A stretch of DNA of 64,000 nucleotides from Exiguobacterium antarcticum DSM 14480 (GTDB lineage: Bacteria; Bacillota; Bacilli; Exiguobacteriales; Exiguobacteriaceae): assembly GCF_000685865.1 (NCBI RefSeq), contig NZ_JMKS01000003.1, forward strand, positions 1 through 64,000, in the 5' to 3' direction. The notes beneath the pieces are model-generated. The model saw only the letters and a program-made list of their open reading frames with translations. It was not told the origin of the DNA and did no database searches. The position numbers and the translations under genes are program-made. Numbering within the stretch: the first letter of the stretch is position 1; the number at the start of each line of letters is the position of its first letter. Of the stretch, positions 62,365 to 64,000 are shown piece by piece.

Positions 62365-63117
62365 ATGAAATTAAATAAGTACCCGTTTGCCGTCCTTTCC
62401 AGTTTAGTCATTCTCAGTCCTTTTTCTAATGGACTTTCAGTTTTTGCTGAAGATTCTGTAAATGTTATGTCAGCAAGTGAAGAAAGCGTTGATGAAACTA
62501 CTGACGAGATTGATTTTTCTGAAGTAGATCTATCAGAAGTTTATACTGTAAACAACTCTACCGCTGATAATTCAGTAACAATTGAAACACCAGATTTTCC
62601 ATTCGATAAACCATTCGAACTAAATGATTCTGGTAATGATTACTCTGCTCAAGGGTTTGGTTATTCTAGAACTTGGTCTGAAAAATCAGAGGATAAATAC
62701 TGGGGAAAGCGCAAACGAGCAAGTAAACTTTTAGCTAACTGTGGTACAAGAGACGCCAATCAAGGCATTGGCTTCAGTAGAACAGAAACTTGGAGTGCAA
62801 ACTTTAATTTAGGTTTGCCTGATATAAAGAAAGTAAAGACTACTATCGGCTTCACACTTACCAAATCTTCAACGATTTCGAGCACTGTGGGTATTAACGT
62901 TGCTCCTGGCTCTATAGGATGGATAGATTTTAGACCACTAAAATATAAAACAACAGGAACATTTTACAACCGTATGGATGGTATGGTTATGTCTTCCCAA
63001 TATTTGAAATTATTATCTCCTAAGATGTTACGAGGAGAACTAGACGGAGTACATGTTTCTCAAGACAGAAAAATGTCTTCTGCTGAGAGAAATAAATTTT
63101 GCTCGAAAAAATATTAA
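62365..63117 (+). CDS. Secreted protein of unknown function, candidate lysogenic-conversion gene
   Basis: 250 residues, ATG after GAGGAG. A Sec signal peptide at 1-28 (KLNKYPFAVLSSLVILSPF... cut near VFAED). Residues 30-85 are acidic and disordered. From 95 on, a beta-rich domain (FGYSRTWSEKSEDKYWG... TTIGFTLTKSSTISSTVGINVAPGSIGWIDFRPLKYKTTGTFY) ends in a basic tail. The alternating Ser/Thr strands recall beta-pore-forming (aerolysin-like) proteins, but the match is only by eye. It is the only plus-strand gene in this part of the prophage, has low GC and its own transcript. Confidence 0.65.
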   Translation: MKLNKYPFAVLSSLVILSPFSNGLSVFAEDSVNVMSASEESVDETTDEIDFSEVDLSEVYTVNNSTADNSVTIETPDFPFDKPFELNDSGNDYSAQGFGYSRTWSEKSEDKYWGKRKRASKLLANCGTRDANQGIGFSRTETWSANFNLGLPDIKKVKTTIGFTLTKSSTISSTVGINVAPGSIGWIDFRPLKYKTTGTFYNRMDGMVMSSQYLKLLSPKMLRGELDGVHVSQDRKMSSAERNKFCSKKY

Positions 63118-63130
63118 TAAAACTACTAAA

Positions 63131-63202
63131 CCGAATATATAAAAATACATACTTGAAGTTACTTTTACTTGTAACTACAAGTATGTATTTTTATATATTC
63201 GG
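63131..63202. terminator. Very long hairpin between convergent genes
   Basis: Arms of 32 bases with a single mismatch (63131-63162 and 63171-63202) and an eight-base loop TTTTACTT. AT-rich, with runs that could act as terminator in both directions. Longer than usual for an intrinsic terminator. Confidence 0.8.
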
Positions 63203-63212
63203 ATTGTTGCAA

Positions 63213-63926
63213 TTATGCGATGATCGTCAGTTTGTCCGCATCGATGGCACCCAATAGCTCTTCAATTAGATAATTTTTGATATTCTTGATAGCTTCATTC
63301 TTCCAAGCACCACCATCTGCTTCGAACAAGGCAACTCGTGGTCCGCTCTGCATCCGAAGGACGAACTTGCTTTCTGGTTGATCGACTTCAATGAATGTCC
63401 GATAAGGAGCAAGTGTGACCGGATTGATGACTTTGACGTCACCGACTGTTGCGACACCCGTCTTGACCGTGACCGCTTGCGAGATACCGTCATCCCCGAC
63501 CGTCCGGACATTGTCTTCCTTCATCGTGCCGACGATTTTCAAGATTAGTTGTTGATCCTCATTCGGGACGAAGACGGACTGGAGTTTGATGTTGATGTCT
63601 TCCGGATCGTAGTACGAATCGAAACGGAAAGACGGGATATACGCGTGAGCTTGGATGTAGTGGTTGCGATTCTGATCCCCGTTGAGTTTGCTCATGACCG
63701 TGACCGTCTCGGGGTCCTTCACATGAACGAGCAACGATTCATTTGTGTCGAACTCGCTCTTGATGTACTCGACGAGTGCCGTCAGCGTGTGTACTTTCAA
63801 GGCACTTGCGGTCGGTGCTGTAATCGCATGGAGGTCACGGTCTGAAACCGTGCGACCATGAACCTCTGTTGTTTGGAATTGACCGTGATCTTTGATCCAG
63901 TTGAACGCATCTTTGAGTAATGACAT
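63213..63926 (-). CDS. Phage early-region protein (YfdQ/DUF2303-like)
   Basis: 237 residues, ATG after AAAGGAG. Recognisable as a widespread tailed-phage protein of unknown role: VHGRTVSDRDLHAI near the start, YIPSFRFDSYYDPEDINIKLQSVFV in the middle, and the highly conserved LAPYRTFIEVDQPESKFVLRMQSG... FEADGGAWKNEAIKNIKNYL. It is usually encoded among early replication/recombination genes, so the early region begins here and runs out of the window. Confidence 0.75.
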   Translation of the reverse strand: MSLLKDAFNWIKDHGQFQTTEVHGRTVSDRDLHAITAPTASALKVHTLTALVEYIKSEFDTNESLLVHVKDPETVTVMSKLNGDQNRNHYIQAHAYIPSFRFDSYYDPEDINIKLQSVFVPNEDQQLILKIVGTMKEDNVRTVGDDGISQAVTVKTGVATVGDVKVINPVTLAPYRTFIEVDQPESKFVLRMQSGPRVALFEADGGAWKNEAIKNIKNYLIEELLGAIDADKLTIIA

Positions 63927-63957
63927 ATGAACATCTCCTTTGATTTTTGAGGTTGGA

Positions 63958-64000
63958 TTACCGAGTTTTAGGCTTTTGCGGAACGGTTGCTGCGTAAATC
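63958..64000 (-). CDS. C-terminal end of a preceding phage gene (partial)
   Basis: Only 13 codons (ending PQKPKTR and TAA) are in the window, 31 bases before the 63213 gene's start. Spacing fits a preceding gene of the same operon; it is too short to identify. Confidence 0.35.
   Translation of the reverse strand, partial: IYAATVPQKPKTR

Noticed and set aside
1-64000. CRISPR arrays, rRNA or tRNA genes
   Set aside because: No regularly spaced identical repeats and no cloverleaf or rRNA-like segment was recognised; the only tandem arrays are the ponA tail and the three short repeats at 61369.

Overview
The window looks like the chromosome of a low-to-moderate-GC Gram-positive rod of the Bacillales, most likely Exiguobacterium or a close relative. 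This is inferred from strong AGGAGG ribosome-binding sites, frequent GTG/TTG starts, and the B. subtilis-like gene order mrfA-mrfB-ypsA-gpsB next to ponA-recU-yppE. No sporulation gene was recognised. The genus assignment comes from remembered gene families, not from a search.

Region 1 (1-37.3 kb) is ordinary chromosome in short operons, mostly closed by good intrinsic terminators. It holds: a partial methyltransferase; a GNAT acetyltransferase; a queuosine-precursor transporter; a PilZ protein; an oligo-1,6-glucosidase with two catabolite (cre) boxes; thyA-dfrA (folate/dTMP); an intact IS1182-type element (6943-8785); a diguanylate cyclase flanked by receiver-like domains; fumC; a CNNM/CBS membrane protein; an HD-domain nuclease-like protein, a CobW GTPase and an RNase H-like protein in one operon; a dCMP deaminase; xpaC-yaaN; a lone TnpB element with a readable right end (about 19.49-20.83 kb); an NSS transporter; an operon of an osmoprotectant ABC transporter and a lipid kinase; a NUDIX CoA pyrophosphatase; an FAD monooxygenase; the DNA-repair and cell-division block mrfA-mrfB-ypsA-gpsB; and ponA-recU with divergent yppE.

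Region 2 (about 37.3-38.8 kb) is the junction between chromosome and prophage. It is AT-rich, with palindromes, a strongly structured GC-rich stretch and a gene of unknown function with one membrane segment, placed just beyond the phage lysis genes where lysogenic-conversion or exclusion genes often sit.

Region 3 (38.8-64 kb) is a contractile-tailed (myovirus-type) prophage. Its late operon reads right to left: terminase small and large subunits, SPP1-type portal, MuF protein, scaffold, capsid, connector and neck genes, sheath, tube, tail chaperone, tape measure, LysM protein, baseplate plug, hub, spike/baseplate-J hybrid, DUF2612-like protein, two fibres, holin, endolysin. Upstream, 60-63.2 kb is a patch of small AT-rich genes including a secreted protein on the opposite strand; an early phage gene lies at 63.2-63.9 kb. 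The integrase and repressor must be outside the window.

Two observations stand out. First, the tail-assembly chaperone gene is followed by a 64-codon start-less frame that can be reached only by a +1 shift; a CCC-T site lies in the short permitted stretch. Second, the baseplate-J gene has lost its N-terminal third and is fused in frame to the start of a Gp138-like spike gene, with no sheath-initiator gene between them. This looks like an internal deletion and suggests that the prophage is defective, or that its baseplate is unusually reduced.
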